The notes under the pieces were generated by a model that worked only from the letters and a program-made list of their open reading frames with translations, had not been told where the DNA came from and ran no database searches. 64,000 nt of DNA from JAAUTT01 sp963846585 (GTDB taxonomy: Bacteria > Bacteroidota > Bacteroidia > Bacteroidales > JAAUTT01): assembly GCA_963846585.1 (NCBI GenBank), contig CAWJWO010000019.1, positions 62,001-126,000 on the forward strand. Reading direction: 5' to 3'. The translations under genes were made by a program, and so were the position numbers. Position 1 is the stretch's first letter, and every line of letters begins with the position of its first letter. Shown piece by piece: positions 37,681 through 45,969 of this stretch.

Positions 37681-37802
37681 GTGTCTCTAAGAAAAGGCCA
37701 ATTTTTTCGTTACGCTTGTCAGAAAAATGCTCATTTACTAAAAGTAAACTGCGCTTTTTCTGACTTCGCAAGCCTCAAACTTGTCCTTTTCTTAAGAGAC
37801 AC
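37681..37802. repeat. 122-base inverted-repeat element
   Basis: The left arm starts GTGTCTCTAAGAAAAGG (37681-37697). The right arm ends CTTTTCTTAAGAGACAC (to 37802). Complementarity with small gaps continues inward for about 55 bases (CGCTTGTCAGAAAAA against TTTTTCTGACTTCGC). Just outside, 37803-37823 carries a third related end in the reverse sense (ending AAAAACACTA). A related single end is at 25236. It looks like a non-autonomous mobile element or its remnant, lying between the Gfo/Idh gene and yifB. The remaining 140 bases to 37941 hold nothing recognisable. Confidence 0.75.
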
Positions 37803-37941
37803 AGGATTTTCTTAAAAACACTAGTTAAGCTCTTAAAAGAACGATATAAAGATATAAATTTAATTATAAATTATCCCTAAAAGGATAACTAAATTTTCGC
37901 ATCTAATCTGAAAATCTTTCTATTTACTATCTTAATTTAAC

Positions 37942-39294
37942 TTAAATTAATTTCATCTCCCAACCTTTTTCATAATCACGTCTCCATAAGGAAGCCGCTT
38001 TTTCATTGTCAAGGATATGACCATTGTTTGGATCGGTATACAGAGTTGTTCCCGTACATTGTGCAATGTTGGCCAGGTGGCACAATAACACACTTTTATG
38101 GCCTTCTTCAATGGGCGCCGTAGGCTGGGCATTCCCACGAATGCTTTCTATAAAGTTAGTAAAATGTACAATGTCCAGGTTGCCGGTGGAGCTCATCAGG
38201 TTACCTGAGTCTACTTTGATATTATTAGCTTTCACCTCTTTTATCAGCTTATTATCGGCATCAAAAATTTTATATCCGCTTCCTCCATCAGTTTCCAATG
38301 TGCCTTTGTCGCCATAAATTATAAAGCCTCTGTCCAATCCATCCACTGTGAATTTATTGCAACTTCTTCCTTCCCAGGTGATTGCTTTTTTATCTTCAAA
38401 TTCAAATGTTGCTACTTGGGTATCAGGGGTTTGCCAGTCATCTTTGAATGCATACCGACCTCCGCCGGAAGTAATTTTTGTAGGATATCCGACTCCTAAA
38501 AACCACCTGCAGCAATCGAGTTCATGATTGCCATTATTACAGGCTTCACCTGTCCCCCAATGCCAGAACCAGTGCCAGTTATAATGTACAAGGTTGTCCT
38601 GGTAATCTTTACGGGGGGCTGGACCCTGCCATAATTCAAAATCAAGTGTTGGGGGAACTGGTACTTTTTTGCCAATACCTATGGATTTACGGTTATTGGT
38701 ATACCATGACCTGGCGAAATAGGCATTGCCGATAATACCTTCTTTTACTTCTTTTGATGCTTGTATTAAAAATTGAAACGAACGGCGCTGGCTGCCCACC
38801 TCCAATATTTTATGGTAACGATTTACTGCCTGGATTAGCAGTTCACTTTCATATGGGTTATGGCCGCATGGTTTTTCAACATAAACATGTTTGCCATTGG
38901 CCATGCCAAGGAGGGCTGCGGAAGCATGCCAATGATCGGGTGCAGCAATACTTAAAGCATCAAAATCCTTTTTTTCCAATAATTTCCGGATATCTTTTTC
39001 TATGCCAGGTACTACATTAACTGATTTTAATGCATTGATACATTTATTAATAGCACCATCCTCCACATCACAAATATAAACGATTTCAACATTGGGCAAT
39101 TTTGAATAATTCATTGAATGATCAATGCCTCTGCTGTTAACCCCCATCACAGCTATCCTGACGCGGTCATTTGCACCTATAATCTTCCTGTAACTTCGGG
39201 GACTCATTCCCGGGAGAGCACCTCCGATTGTTATTGCAGTGGCTGTTAAACCAACTTTTTTTATAAAATCCCTGCGTGAGTTTTCCTTTTTCAT
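37942..39294 (-). CDS. Exported Gfo/Idh/MocA-family oxidoreductase
   Basis: A 450-residue protein with a twin-arginine signal (NSRRDFIKKVGLTATAI, then a hydrophobic stretch). The Rossmann domain shows RIAVMGVNSRG near 46 and the family signature YVEKPCGHNPYE near 135. The C-terminal domain contains WHWFWHWGTGEACNNGNHE near 215, typical of the Bacteroidota secreted Gfo/Idh group, some of which process sugars with bound NAD(H). TAT export fits a cofactor-loaded periplasmic enzyme. Its ATG overlaps the stop of the DUF4380 gene by four bases (ATGA), so they form a pair. Confidence 0.9.
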   Translation of the reverse strand: MKKENSRRDFIKKVGLTATAITIGGALPGMSPRSYRKIIGANDRVRIAVMGVNSRGIDHSMNYSKLPNVEIVYICDVEDGAINKCINALKSVNVVPGIEKDIRKLLEKKDFDALSIAAPDHWHASAALLGMANGKHVYVEKPCGHNPYESELLIQAVNRYHKILEVGSQRRSFQFLIQASKEVKEGIIGNAYFARSWYTNNRKSIGIGKKVPVPPTLDFELWQGPAPRKDYQDNLVHYNWHWFWHWGTGEACNNGNHELDCCRWFLGVGYPTKITSGGGRYAFKDDWQTPDTQVATFEFEDKKAITWEGRSCNKFTVDGLDRGFIIYGDKGTLETDGGSGYKIFDADNKLIKEVKANNIKVDSGNLMSSTGNLDIVHFTNFIESIRGNAQPTAPIEEGHKSVLLCHLANIAQCTGTTLYTDPNNGHILDNEKAASLWRRDYEKGWEMKLI

Positions 39295-40316
39295 AATATA
39301 TTTTTTTTGATAAAGACTATCCGTGCTTTCCGGCCATCCAATCCATCATATGGAATTACCTGCCAAGTCTCCCATGTTTCCATAGTTTCCCCGGGTTTAA
39401 GCGTAAGATAGGCAGAATGGTATTCTAATTCAAGTAGTCCTCCATCTGCCGATCTATTTACATCATTGTAGATTTCCACCAAACCTTGTTTTGGATGAAC
39501 AGATTTTTTTTCATATTTATTAAAACGTATGACCATAAGAAACCCTTTGGTAAAAGCTGCAATAAAAGGTAATTTAGGATAAATGAAGGCTTTACCTTGT
39601 CTGTTAAATTTTCCTGAATCCGGCATTGCCGGTACAAAAGAAAAGTACCCTAATGAGGTATCTGTTTGTAAAACTTCTGAATGTTTGTTCCCGTGACACT
39701 CAACCCGATAGTCTGATTCTTTCTCAATTGGTATAAAACAAACTGATTTTGCCGGTAAACGCGTCAATAACCATAAATCCCATGAAACATCTTCTTTTCT
39801 TATATTTTTGGCAATAACCCGGAACATTGTTTCGCCTTTTTCATCGATTTTAATTTTTTTATAAAGTTGAATACCTGATACAGGACTCTCTGGCCCTGTC
39901 ATCTCTATACTGTTTAAAGTTTGTGATGTTATTATAAAATTGCCATATTCCAGATATGGATCAGGGGGCCAATCAGCTTTTTGGGATTTTCGCAAGTTAT
40001 TGGCTGATTGGTGCGACCACCATTCATCCTGAGGGCCTACCCAAACAATATTACCGTTATAAGTTTTAAAATCCTGAAATGGATCAGGCTGGATTCTTTT
40101 TTCATTTGGTTCAATCCATTTAGATGAATCGCTTAATAAAATATTTGCCCCTCCGTTAAATGACATTGAAACAATACGGCCCCCGACAGAAGGTAAAATT
40201 CCTATTCTTATGCTTTGGTTTTCAATAAAAACTATTTCATTATTGTGTTGAAATATTTCACTTGTCAGGAATATGAATATAATCGCTGATATTACATTTT
40301 TCATCAGGAAATTCAT
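39291..40316 (-). CDS. DUF4380-family exported protein
   Basis: A 341-residue protein with an N-terminal hydrophobic signal (residues 5-22). The body looks like a beta-sandwich of the galactose-mutarotase-like type: PSVGGRIVSMSFNGGANIL near 40, NIVWVGPQDEWW near 90, and a late ETMETWETWQVIPY. These are DUF4380-like features; the domain name is by memory. No catalytic residues can be assigned. It is translationally coupled to the Gfo/Idh gene, so it probably works on the same carbohydrate. The signal is short and could be a lipoprotein-less secretion signal. Confidence 0.75.
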   Translation of the reverse strand: MNFLMKNVISAIIFIFLTSEIFQHNNEIVFIENQSIRIGILPSVGGRIVSMSFNGGANILLSDSSKWIEPNEKRIQPDPFQDFKTYNGNIVWVGPQDEWWSHQSANNLRKSQKADWPPDPYLEYGNFIITSQTLNSIEMTGPESPVSGIQLYKKIKIDEKGETMFRVIAKNIRKEDVSWDLWLLTRLPAKSVCFIPIEKESDYRVECHGNKHSEVLQTDTSLGYFSFVPAMPDSGKFNRQGKAFIYPKLPFIAAFTKGFLMVIRFNKYEKKSVHPKQGLVEIYNDVNRSADGGLLELEYHSAYLTLKPGETMETWETWQVIPYDGLDGRKARIVFIKKNIL

Positions 40317-40426
40317 TATTAATAAGATAAATTATTTAATTTAAAGCATTAATATTTACTACCCGGGTATAATTTAAAGTAGTTGATTTACTGGAATAAT
40401 TATATAAATTATTTTATTAATAACCT

Positions 40427-40516
40427 ATGAAAAACTTTATTTTATTTACTTTCCTGGTTCCCACCCAAATAATAAAAGTAAAGGGACAAGTTTTTATCAG
40501 GTATAAATTTTATTAA
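40427..40516 (+). pseudogene. Signal-peptide-like mini-ORF (possible remnant)
   Basis: A 29-codon frame that begins MKNFILFTFLVPTQIIKVKG and runs into a TAA. The start resembles a Bacteroidota signal peptide (hydrophobic core and a G-Q cleavage-like end), but nothing follows. It could be the beginning of a lost secreted protein or chance. Confidence 0.25.
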
Positions 40517-40527
40517 ATTTTAAGATT

Positions 40528-41505
40528 ATGAACGCAGATACAATAAGAGAACTTGCCGTCGCTTATCAAAAAAGCAGGATACTGTTAAGTGGTTTTGAAC
40601 TTGATATCTTCACAAGTATTGATGAAACAGGTACAACTGCAAAACAAATTGCAAATAAACTGAATTTGGATGCAAATGCTTGTGAACGTTTGTTGAATGC
40701 CCTGGTATCTATAGGTTTTTTAACAAAGAAAAACCAGTTATTCTTTAATACCCCGGATAGCTGCGCTTATCTGTCAAAAAATGGTTCGGAATATATGGGT
40801 GGCCTGATGCATACAAACCATTTATGGAATACATGGAGTAACCTTACAAAAGTTATTAAAACCGGCATATCAGCAAATCCGACAGAAATTAATGAAAGAG
40901 GGGAAGAATGGCTTTTTTCTTTTATCAATGCTATGCACGACAGGGCAAGGAAACAGTCTCCGCAACAGTTGCAAAATATTGATTTGTCGGGGGTAAAATC
41001 TGTTTTAGATATTGGCGGAGGTTCCGGTGCCTATTCAATGGAATTTATAACTAAAAAACCAGAAATAGAAGCAACAGTATTTGATTTGCCTAAAGTTTTA
41101 CCTATAACAAAAAAATTTATTGATAAGGAAGGCTTTACAAATAAAATAAAAATGTATACTGGAGATTACACAACAGACAGTTTGCCGGTAGGATTTGATT
41201 TGGTTTTTTTGTCTGCAATTATTCATAGCAATTCGTTTGATGTAAATAAGAATTTAATTAAAAAATGTTTTAAATCATTGAATAAGAATGGCAAAATTGT
41301 TATTCAGGATTGGATAATGAACAATGACAGGACACAGCCGGTAGCAGGGGCAATTTTTGCAATTAATATGCTGGTTGGAACAGAGGCAGGAGATTGTTTT
41401 ACCGAGCAGGAAGTATCAGAAATGTTAGACAGTGCAGGATTTAAAAATATTTCAAGAACAGAGTTTAAATCAGGGTTAAGTCAGATGATAGCTGAAAAGA
41501 TTTAA
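40528..41505 (+). CDS. SAM-dependent O-methyltransferase (Methyltransf_2 type)
   Basis: A 325-residue enzyme of the plant-hydroxyindole O-methyltransferase fold. The N-terminal winged-helix dimerisation domain (residues 1-100) includes GTTAKQIANKLNLDANACERLL. The SAM site follows with VLDIGGGSGAYSMEF near 153, VFDLPKVLP near 180, and IVIQDWIMNNDRTQP near 265. Substrates of this family are small aromatic or polyketide hydroxyls; none can be inferred here, as no biosynthetic genes are adjacent. Single gene on the plus strand. Confidence 0.87.
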   Translation: MNADTIRELAVAYQKSRILLSGFELDIFTSIDETGTTAKQIANKLNLDANACERLLNALVSIGFLTKKNQLFFNTPDSCAYLSKNGSEYMGGLMHTNHLWNTWSNLTKVIKTGISANPTEINERGEEWLFSFINAMHDRARKQSPQQLQNIDLSGVKSVLDIGGGSGAYSMEFITKKPEIEATVFDLPKVLPITKKFIDKEGFTNKIKMYTGDYTTDSLPVGFDLVFLSAIIHSNSFDVNKNLIKKCFKSLNKNGKIVIQDWIMNNDRTQPVAGAIFAINMLVGTEAGDCFTEQEVSEMLDSAGFKNISRTEFKSGLSQMIAEKI

Positions 41506-41618
41506 TGACAAATTAATTATACTCACCTCATTTTAACTTATTGAAATATTTGCCTTTATGATTAATTAATAGTATGGCTTCATGCAAAGACAATCGCAAC
41601 TCTAAAATGTAATCGTAA

Positions 41619-41649
41619 TTGTTAATGAATTCAGTTTTAACTAACTTTG
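41619..41649 (+). promoter_or_regulatory. Bacteroidetes-type promoter of the DUF433 gene
   Basis: TTG (41619-41621), 20 nt, TAACTTTG (41642-41649): an exact match to the consensus, ending 19 bases before the ATG. This implies a very short 5' leader. Confidence 0.7.
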
Positions 41650-41668
41650 TAAAGTTAAAAATAGCAAT

Positions 41669-41893
41669 ATGATTAATTATAAGTCAATTATAAAACGGAA
41701 TCCAAACAAACGATTTGGAAAACCTTACGTAAGGGATACAAGGATTACAGTTTATGATGTATTAGGTTGGTTAGTTGCTGGAATGACTTTTAACGAGATA
41801 ATTTCGGATTTTCCGGAATTATCAAATGATGATATAAAAGCCTGTTTAGCATATGCCGCTGATAAAGAACATAAATTACAATTTGCATCATAA
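41669..41893 (+). CDS. DUF433-family antitoxin
   Basis: A 74-residue winged-helix protein. RFGKPYVRDTRITVYDVLGWL and the GMTFNEIISDFPELSNDDIKA stretch are the DUF433 signature. These small proteins are antitoxins that pair with DUF5615 PIN-like toxins. Here the stop codon overlaps the next ATG (TAATG), as in intact pairs, but the toxin is cut off after 14 codons, so this is an orphan antitoxin. Confidence 0.85.
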   Translation: MINYKSIIKRNPNKRFGKPYVRDTRITVYDVLGWLVAGMTFNEIISDFPELSNDDIKACLAYAADKEHKLQFAS

Positions 41894-42034
41894 TGAGATT
41901 GCTTTTTGATCAAAATATATCATTAAAAAGATTTTGAAAAACGTCTTAAAAGCGAGTCAAAATTAATTAAAAAAGAATCGTTAAAAATTCTTAAGGACTT
42001 TGAAATGACAGATTGTGTAAATTTAACAATTTGA
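41893..42034 (+). pseudogene. Truncated DUF5615-type toxin fragment
   Basis: Starts MRLLFDQNISLKRF, then TGA (41935-41937). MRLLFDQNIS is the first strand with the conserved Asp of DUF5615 PIN-like toxins. From 41927 another frame is open (KDFEKRLKSESKLIKKESL) up to TGA at 42032-42034. It does not look like the rest of a DUF5615 domain. A further piece (LIKKYGDLPKDLIDKVKE, near 42040-42095) faintly recalls the tail of Rpn-type nucleases. The toxin core is missing, so a deletion is likely. Confidence 0.6.
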
Positions 42035-42134
42035 AATGTTTAATTAAAAAATATGGTGATTTACCAAAGGATTTGATTGATAAAGTTAAAGAAAACATAT
42101 TGATAACGCTTGATTTATAATAAAATGCACGGCA

Positions 42135-42203
42135 GTTTTCTGTTCTCTGTCTTCTTATTAATTTCATCACTTCATCACTTCATCACCTCATCACCTCATC
42201 ACT
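42135..42203. repeat. TTCTGTC and TTCATCAC arrays behind gmhA
   Basis: 42135-42156 holds TTCTGTTCTC-type words. 42162-42203 is a clean row of TTCATCAC/CTCATCAC octamers. On the minus strand it follows the gmhA stop directly. The reverse copy of the octamer is at 46834 and a further copy at 46920. Confidence 0.85.
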
Positions 42204-42785
42204 TTATATTTCATTACTAAGAGAGAGTTCAATATAATGTATAAGCGAATGAATTATTTTAATATGCATTTCCTGCACCCTGTCAGCAAACTCAGTGTTT
42301 GGGATACGAAGTTCCACATCGCATAATGAAGCCAGTTCACCTCCATTTTTTCCGGTAAGTGCAACAATTTTCATTCCTTTTGTTTTAGCTGTTTTTGCAG
42401 CATTTATAACGTTTACGGAATTACCGCTGGTGCTTATGGCAAGCAGTACGTCGTCCATTTTCGCAGTGGCTTCGAGGAAACGGGAAAAAACAAAGTCGAA
42501 TCCATAATCGTTGGCCACACAACTCATATGAGAAGGATCACTTATGGCAATGGCAGGCAGTGCCCTGCGATCCAGGCGAAACCGGCCGGAAAGTTCTTCA
42601 GCGAAATGCATAGCATCGCACATTGATCCGCCATTACCACATGAAAAAATAAGATGTCCATCATTAATTGCCTGAACCATTAATTTGCCGGCTTTTTCCA
42701 ATGCCAGCCAATTTTTGGCGTTACCTGTAAATTGATCCAGTACCTTTCGGGCTTCATCGAAGTTGTTTTTTATCTTTTCGAGCAT
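42204..42785 (-). CDS. gmhA: Phosphoheptose isomerase (sedoheptulose 7-phosphate isomerase)
   Basis: A 193-residue SIS-domain protein. FSCGNGGSMCDAMHFAEEL near 50 is the substrate-phosphate loop, and ELSGRFRLDRRALPAIAI and LAISTSGNSVNVINAAK follow, as in GmhA. A C-terminal HIKIIHSLIHYIE helix holds the conserved histidine. The enzyme makes heptose 7-phosphate for lipopolysaccharide or S-layer glycans. It stands alone here. Length fits GmhA (about 190). Confidence 0.9.
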   Translation of the reverse strand: MLEKIKNNFDEARKVLDQFTGNAKNWLALEKAGKLMVQAINDGHLIFSCGNGGSMCDAMHFAEELSGRFRLDRRALPAIAISDPSHMSCVANDYGFDFVFSRFLEATAKMDDVLLAISTSGNSVNVINAAKTAKTKGMKIVALTGKNGGELASLCDVELRIPNTEFADRVQEMHIKIIHSLIHYIELSLSNEI

Positions 42786-42854
42786 ATAAATTTCTAATAT
42801 TTTTACAAGGTTACAGATTTTTTATCAAAATTTTCTCAAAGAAAGTACTCAATA

Positions 42855-42884
42855 TTTACCGGTTAAAAAATTATAGTAACTTTG
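42855..42884 (+). promoter_or_regulatory. Candidate promoter for the mutL operon
   Basis: TAACTTTG (42877-42884) matches the -7 box exactly. TTT at 42855-42857 lies 19 nt upstream. It is about 240 bases before mutL and inside a 338-base spacer otherwise filled by word arrays. Confidence 0.45.
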
Positions 42885-42941
42885 ATGTATACTATGAAAA
42901 TAATTAAATGATCATAGAAAGGTGATGTTATAATGTGTTTT

Positions 42942-43080
42942 TGGTTTATAAGGTTTATGGAATTCTTATAAACTTTATAAACTTTTATAAACCTTATAAA
43001 CTTTTATAAACTTAATAAACAAAATTTATTATCAACCAACAACCAACAACTAACAACTAACAACCAGCAACTAACAACAA
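42942..43080. repeat. Inverted GGTTTATA / TATAAACC arrays and AACTAAC array
   Basis: GGTTTATAAGG (42942-42960) is the reverse complement of the long TATAAACTT/TATAAACC row (42966-43020). 43033-43080 repeats AACCAAC/AACTAAC heptamers at least six times. The arrays lie upstream of mutL, between its candidate promoter and its start codon, so they would be in the 5' leader. Confidence 0.85.
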
Positions 43081-43123
43081 ATTATTAGAATTACTTGCTC
43101 TCTGATTAATAAAGCAGAATTTC

Positions 43124-44941
43124 ATGGCCGATATCATTAAATTGCTTCCGGATTCTGTAGCAAATCAAATTGCTGCAGGTGAAGTTATACAGCGACCGGC
43201 GTCAGTAGTAAAGGAATTGGTAGAAAATTCAATCGATTCCGGAGCCACATCCATAGGGATTTTACTTAAGGATGCAGGGAGGACTTTAATTCAGATTACC
43301 GATAACGGATGCGGAATGTCGCCAACCGATGGACGGATGGCATTTGAACGTCATGCTACATCAAAAATCAGTGAAGCTAAGGACTTGTTTGCTATCCGGA
43401 CAATGGGTTTCAGAGGTGAGGCCCTGGCTTCCATAGCTGCAATAGCCGAAGTGAAACTCCGGTCAAAAAGGGTGGAAGATGAACTTGGGACCAGCATTGA
43501 TATTGCAGCAAGCAGAGTTACCATGCAGGAGCAGGTGAATTGTATAAATGGAAGTACATTTCAGGTTAGGAATTTGTTTTTCAATACTCCGGCACGAAGA
43601 AAATTTCTTAAAACCGATTCTACAGAGATAAAACATGTAATAACAGAATTTTTCAGGGTTGTTCTCACCCATCCTGAAATAGAATTCACTTTGCATCACA
43701 ATAATATTGAAATCTACAATTTATCTAAAAGTAATTTCAGGCAGCGAATCTGTAATGTTTTCGGGAAAAGTATCAATCAGTACCTTGTGCCTATAAATGC
43801 TGACACTTCAATAGTTAAAATTTCCGGCCTTATTGGCAAACCGGAAACTGCTAAAAAATCATCGGGAGAACAATTTTTTTTCGTTAACCAAAGATTTATA
43901 AGACATCCGTTTCTTCATAAAGCGGTTATGAAGGCATATGAACATTTGTTGCCTCCTGATGCCATGCCATCGTATTTTATTTATTTTGAAACCGATCCTG
44001 AGTCTATCGATATTAATATTCATCCTACGAAAACAGAAATCAAATTCGAAGATGAACAGAGTATATTTCAGATATTGGTTGCTTCATTAAAGGAAAGCCT
44101 TGGCAGATCGAATATTACACCATCAATTGATTTCAATATTGATACATCAGTTGATATACCCGTATTACGCAAAACAGATGAAATCAGGATGCCTGTGATA
44201 AATGTTAACCCATATTACAATCCTTTTGAACAACCTTCTTCAAATCAGGATAATTATAGATTGGAATACGAAAAAGTTTCAATTCCGGACAATTGGGAGA
44301 CATTATATAGTGGAAACAAAATTAATAAAGCAGACACTGAAATTGATAATCAGACTTTGATAAGTGAAGATGAGGTAAAAATATCGTCATTTACTTTTCA
44401 GTTAAAAAACAAATATATTGTTACAAACGTTAAGTCTGGGTTAATGATGATAGACCAGAAAAGGGCACATGAAAGAATACTGTTTGAACATTTTATTGCA
44501 ATAATTAATAATAGCCATGGGGTTACTCAAAAAAGTTTATTTCCGAAAAAAGTAGATTTTACTTTAAATGAAATCAATTGTCTAATGGAAATTTTTGACG
44601 ATATTCGTGCCCTTGGTTTCGAAATAGAGTTTGTAAACGAAACTCAAATTGCAATAAATGGTTACCCTGCCGATATTGATTTACGTGATCCTGAAAGGTT
44701 GCTTCATCATATTATTGCATCTTTCACAAATGAGACACTTGATATTGAGACCGGACGAAGGGAAAAAATTGCAAAAGAAATGGCCATAGCCGGTGCAGTA
44801 CCTTATGGTACAATTCTTAAACCTGAAGAAATGAAAGATTTGGTTGATCATTTGTTTGCCTGTGAAACGCCAAATTATTCTCCGTCGGGTAAATTAATAA
44901 TCAGCATTATAAATCTTGAAGAGATAGAACATAGATTTTAA
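43124..44941 (+). CDS. mutL: DNA mismatch repair protein MutL
   Basis: A 605-residue protein with a GHKL ATPase domain: VKELVENSIDSGAT near 28, DNGCGM near 60, and TMGFRGEALASIAA near 92. The C-terminal dimerisation domain contains the motif DQKRAHERILFEHF near 443. This is the position of the DQHAx2Ex4E endonuclease motif, but His-Ala is Lys-Arg here. A further CPSGK-like site reads NYSPSGKLI at the end. MutL links MutS mismatch recognition to strand incision. It starts an operon with two rhomboid genes. Confidence 0.95.
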   Translation: MADIIKLLPDSVANQIAAGEVIQRPASVVKELVENSIDSGATSIGILLKDAGRTLIQITDNGCGMSPTDGRMAFERHATSKISEAKDLFAIRTMGFRGEALASIAAIAEVKLRSKRVEDELGTSIDIAASRVTMQEQVNCINGSTFQVRNLFFNTPARRKFLKTDSTEIKHVITEFFRVVLTHPEIEFTLHHNNIEIYNLSKSNFRQRICNVFGKSINQYLVPINADTSIVKISGLIGKPETAKKSSGEQFFFVNQRFIRHPFLHKAVMKAYEHLLPPDAMPSYFIYFETDPESIDINIHPTKTEIKFEDEQSIFQILVASLKESLGRSNITPSIDFNIDTSVDIPVLRKTDEIRMPVINVNPYYNPFEQPSSNQDNYRLEYEKVSIPDNWETLYSGNKINKADTEIDNQTLISEDEVKISSFTFQLKNKYIVTNVKSGLMMIDQKRAHERILFEHFIAIINNSHGVTQKSLFPKKVDFTLNEINCLMEIFDDIRALGFEIEFVNETQIAINGYPADIDLRDPERLLHHIIASFTNETLDIETGRREKIAKEMAIAGAVPYGTILKPEEMKDLVDHLFACETPNYSPSGKLIISIINLEEIEHRF

Positions 44942-44952
44942 ATATAATATAG

Positions 44953-45774
44953 ATGAGTAATTTTGGAACAAGCGGATTAACAGACACTCCACCAGTTGTT
45001 AAGAATTTATTGTATATTAACATACTTGTCTTTTTTTTAACCTTTGTATTGTTTAGAAATAATGTAGATGAAATTGAAAATCTTTTTGCATTACATTATT
45101 TTAAATCAGATTATTTTCATTGGTGGCAATTTGTAACGCACATATTCATGCATGGGGGAATTACTCATATTTTTTTCAACATGTTTGGATTATGGATGTT
45201 CGGCAGGGTGTTGGAAGGAGTTTGGGGCGGCCGGCGTTTTTTCGTGTACTATATGGTAACAGGAGTTGGTGCAGCACTTTTTTACACATTTGTCAATTAT
45301 CTCAGCTATTCAGCCATTGAATCTGCTATTACCGCATTTGCAAATACACCTTCACCGGATTTATATGGCAGTATTGTCCAGAAGTATTTTAGTTCAGCGT
45401 ATGTGGCAAACATTGATTTTATAAATAGCTGGCAATCAAATATGGGTAATCAGGAGTTTGCAAGGATAGCTGTTGAAAATTTACAACAAGGGTACATGAG
45501 TTTGATCAGTACACCGACTATTGGAGCCTCCGGTGCTATATTCGGCATATTATTGGGTTTTGCCATGCTGTTTCCGAATACGCCTTTATATTTATTCTTT
45601 ATTCCTATTCCAATTAAAGCCAAATATGTTGTAATTGGATACGGATTAATCGAATTATTTAGCGGAATAACTCAAACTGCAAGCAATATCGCTCATTTTG
45701 CCCATTTGGGAGGCATGTTGTTCGGGTTTATACTTATTAAGTACTGGAATACTAAGAGGACTACGTTTTATTGA
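44953..45774 (+). CDS. Rhomboid-family intramembrane serine protease
   Basis: A 273-residue protein with six or more membrane helices. HIFMHGGITHIFFNMFGLW near 62 is the rhomboid H-x3-N region. The catalytic Ser is in TIGASGAIFGILLG near 195 and the His in IAHFAHLGGMLFG near 250, a full dyad. Between helices a long loop (residues 118-185) is unusual in length and probably faces the periplasm. Substrate unknown. It starts 11 bases after mutL and is followed by a GGCAGAAGG array. Confidence 0.9.
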   Translation: MSNFGTSGLTDTPPVVKNLLYINILVFFLTFVLFRNNVDEIENLFALHYFKSDYFHWWQFVTHIFMHGGITHIFFNMFGLWMFGRVLEGVWGGRRFFVYYMVTGVGAALFYTFVNYLSYSAIESAITAFANTPSPDLYGSIVQKYFSSAYVANIDFINSWQSNMGNQEFARIAVENLQQGYMSLISTPTIGASGAIFGILLGFAMLFPNTPLYLFFIPIPIKAKYVVIGYGLIELFSGITQTASNIAHFAHLGGMLFGFILIKYWNTKRTTFY

Positions 45775-45936
45775 AGACAGAGGGCAGAAGGCAGAAGGCA
45801 GAAGGCAGAAGGCAGATGACAGATGGCAGATGGCAGATGACAGATTTTTTGATATAGCAAAATTTTAAAATTATAATTTATTTCCAAAAGTGTCATATCT
45901 GTTTTCTGACTTCTGACTTCTGATTTTTGATTTCTT
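45775..45936. repeat. Inverted GGCAGAAGG / TTCTGACTTC arrays
   Basis: The left row (45775-45842) repeats GCAGAAG then GCAGATG/ACAGATG heptamers. The right row (45899-45936) repeats TTCTGACTTCTGA, its reverse complement. The left row begins at the rhomboid stop codon. Confidence 0.88.
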
Positions 45937-45969
45937 TAATAGTCATCAATAAACAATAATCAATTATTT

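Noticed and set aside
40427..40516. Mini-ORF as a real small secreted peptide
   Set aside because: Too short and without a conserved mature part; kept only as a weak remnant.
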